From: Candidatus Omnitrophota bacterium
Lineage (GTDB): Bacteria > Omnitrophota > Gorgyraeia > 2-02-FULL-51-18 > JAGOUK01
Direction of reading: 5' to 3'
Length of the DNA: 6,755 bases
NCBI GenBank assembly: GCA_020058965.1
Contig: JAGVCY010000252.1
Coordinates: 1-6,755, forward strand
The position numbers and the translations under genes were made by a program. A model generated the notes under the pieces. It searched no databases and was not told where the DNA came from. It saw nothing but the letters and a program-made list of their open reading frames with translations. Below are positions 6,176 through 6,755 of this stretch, in pieces; the first letter of the stretch is position 1, and every line of letters starts with the position of its first letter.

Positions 6176-6191
6176 ACCCAACATATAGTGG
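6176..6191. promoter_or_regulatory. Candidate NrdR box 2, 31 bp downstream of box 1
   Basis: ACCCAACATATAGTGG matches the NrdR consensus at 13 of 16 positions. Both boxes contain the heptamer ATATAGT, at 6152-6158 and 6183-6189, exactly 31 bp apart. This is the three-helical-turn spacing known for tandem NrdR boxes ahead of ribonucleotide reductase genes, which the next gene is. Confidence 0.75.
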
Positions 6192-6285
6192 TTCTAAGCC
6201 CACCCAAGCGAACTGTATAAAAAGTTAATAATTTATGACAAGTCTTTCAAATATCAGGACTAACTATCCCCAAAATCAGTCAATC

Positions 6286-6291
6286 GAGGAG
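6286..6291 (+). promoter_or_regulatory. Shine-Dalgarno of nrdA
   Basis: GAGGAG lies 10 bases before ATG 6302, slightly farther than usual. It supports that start. The 6192-6285 stretch of the leader shows no further structure I can name. Confidence 0.65.
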
Positions 6292-6301
6292 AATTCATAA
6301 C

Positions 6302-6755
6302 ATGTCACACGACCTCACTTCCAATCTCAATATCCAAGTTCAAAAGCGTAACGGACAAATGGTTCCCTTTAATCTGGCGCGTATCGAATGTGCCGTCGCC
6401 AACGCGTTCAAGGAACTGAGAGATATTCCCCGTGAAACCGACCTGCCGTCGGAAGTGCAGGCCGATGTTGAGGTGATCACGCACTGTGTGTCAGATGTGC
6501 TCTTAGACCGCGCCGCCAAATCCGGCCGCTTGAGCGTTGAAGAGATTCAGGACGAGGTCATCCGTCAGTTGTATGAAAACGGATCCCGTCAGGTCGCCGA
6601 AAGTTACGCGAACTACCGCCGGGAACACGCGGCGCGTCGGGCCATTTTTGAGTTGTACCGCACCGTGAAGCGCGACAGCAAGGAAGTTTCGTTTAAACCG
6701 GAAAAAATCACCATCGCCATCGCCAAAGCATTTCGGGCCGCGCATGAAGGTCAGC
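6302..6755 (+). CDS. nrdA: Ribonucleoside-diphosphate reductase large (alpha) subunit, N-terminal part (3' end outside window)
   Basis: The reading frame starts at ATG 6302 and is still open at the window end; 151 residues are visible. Residues 11-112 form an ATP-cone: VQKRNGQMVPFNLARIECAV (13-32), then GRLSVEEIQDEVIRQL (75-90), ending in SYANYRREHAARR (101-113). A second cone starts at about 122 with VKRDSKEVSFKPEKITIAI (122-140). ATP-cones bind ATP or dATP and switch ribonucleotide reductase on or off. Tandem cones at the N-terminus are typical of class I NrdA proteins such as those of Pseudomonas and Chlamydia. The catalytic barrel is not visible, so a class II or III enzyme cannot be fully excluded. 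NrdR also has an ATP-cone, but the zinc ribbon that precedes it is absent here. The tandem NrdR-type boxes upstream independently support the reductase call. The enzyme makes deoxyribonucleotides for DNA synthesis, and a class I enzyme would need an NrdB partner, perhaps just downstream. Confidence 0.88.
   Translation, partial: MSHDLTSNLNIQVQKRNGQMVPFNLARIECAVANAFKELRDIPRETDLPSEVQADVEVITHCVSDVLLDRAAKSGRLSVEEIQDEVIRQLYENGSRQVAESYANYRREHAARRAIFELYRTVKRDSKEVSFKPEKITIAIAKAFRAAHEGQ

Noticed and set aside
6241..6261. AGTC...GACT inverted repeat in the nrdA leader as a riboswitch stem
   Set aside because: Only four base pairs with a 13-base loop; no known riboswitch motif is visible.

Overview
The window is ordinary-density bacterial DNA of moderate G+C, with all genes on the + strand. 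The organism is most likely an uncultured Gram-negative lineage. A secreted Asp-box protein, an MscS-type channel, an EAL protein, a SpoVG protein outside any visible sporulation context and an NrdA with several ATP-cones would suit a PVC-like or Omnitrophota-like genome. That assignment is a low-confidence impression; the window has no rRNA or other phylogenetic marker.

Layout. Positions 1-519 hold the C-terminal part of a cyclic-di-GMP phosphodiesterase (EAL domain) whose start lies outside the window. Positions 520-920 are non-coding: first a long imperfect palindrome that looks like a dispersed repeat or MITE-like element, then GC-rich dyads, then an AT-rich promoter region. From 921 comes a likely operon: spoVG, yraN (UPF0102 nuclease fold) and comM (YifB-type AAA+ ATPase). 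yraN and comM overlap by 4 bases. At 3299 a separately promoted gene encodes an exported protein with an Asp-box (BNR-like) N-terminal half and an unrecognised C-terminal half. At 4992 lies an MscS-family mechanosensitive channel with its own -10 element and an inverted repeat over its ribosome-binding site. At 6302 begins a class I ribonucleotide reductase large subunit (nrdA) with at least two ATP-cones, cut by the window end.

How they fit together. yraN and comM are a recurrent pair linked to DNA processing and, in competent bacteria, natural transformation. The remaining genes look like independent transcription units. The clearest regulatory signal is upstream of nrdA: two NrdR-box-like sequences exactly 31 bp apart, the first overlapping the -10 element of a good sigma-70-type promoter. 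This predicts repression by NrdR in response to nucleotide pools. I see no CRISPR array, tRNA, rRNA, phage or defence system. The least explained items are the palindromic element at 514-647, the C-terminal domain of the exported protein, and the inverted repeat ahead of the channel gene.
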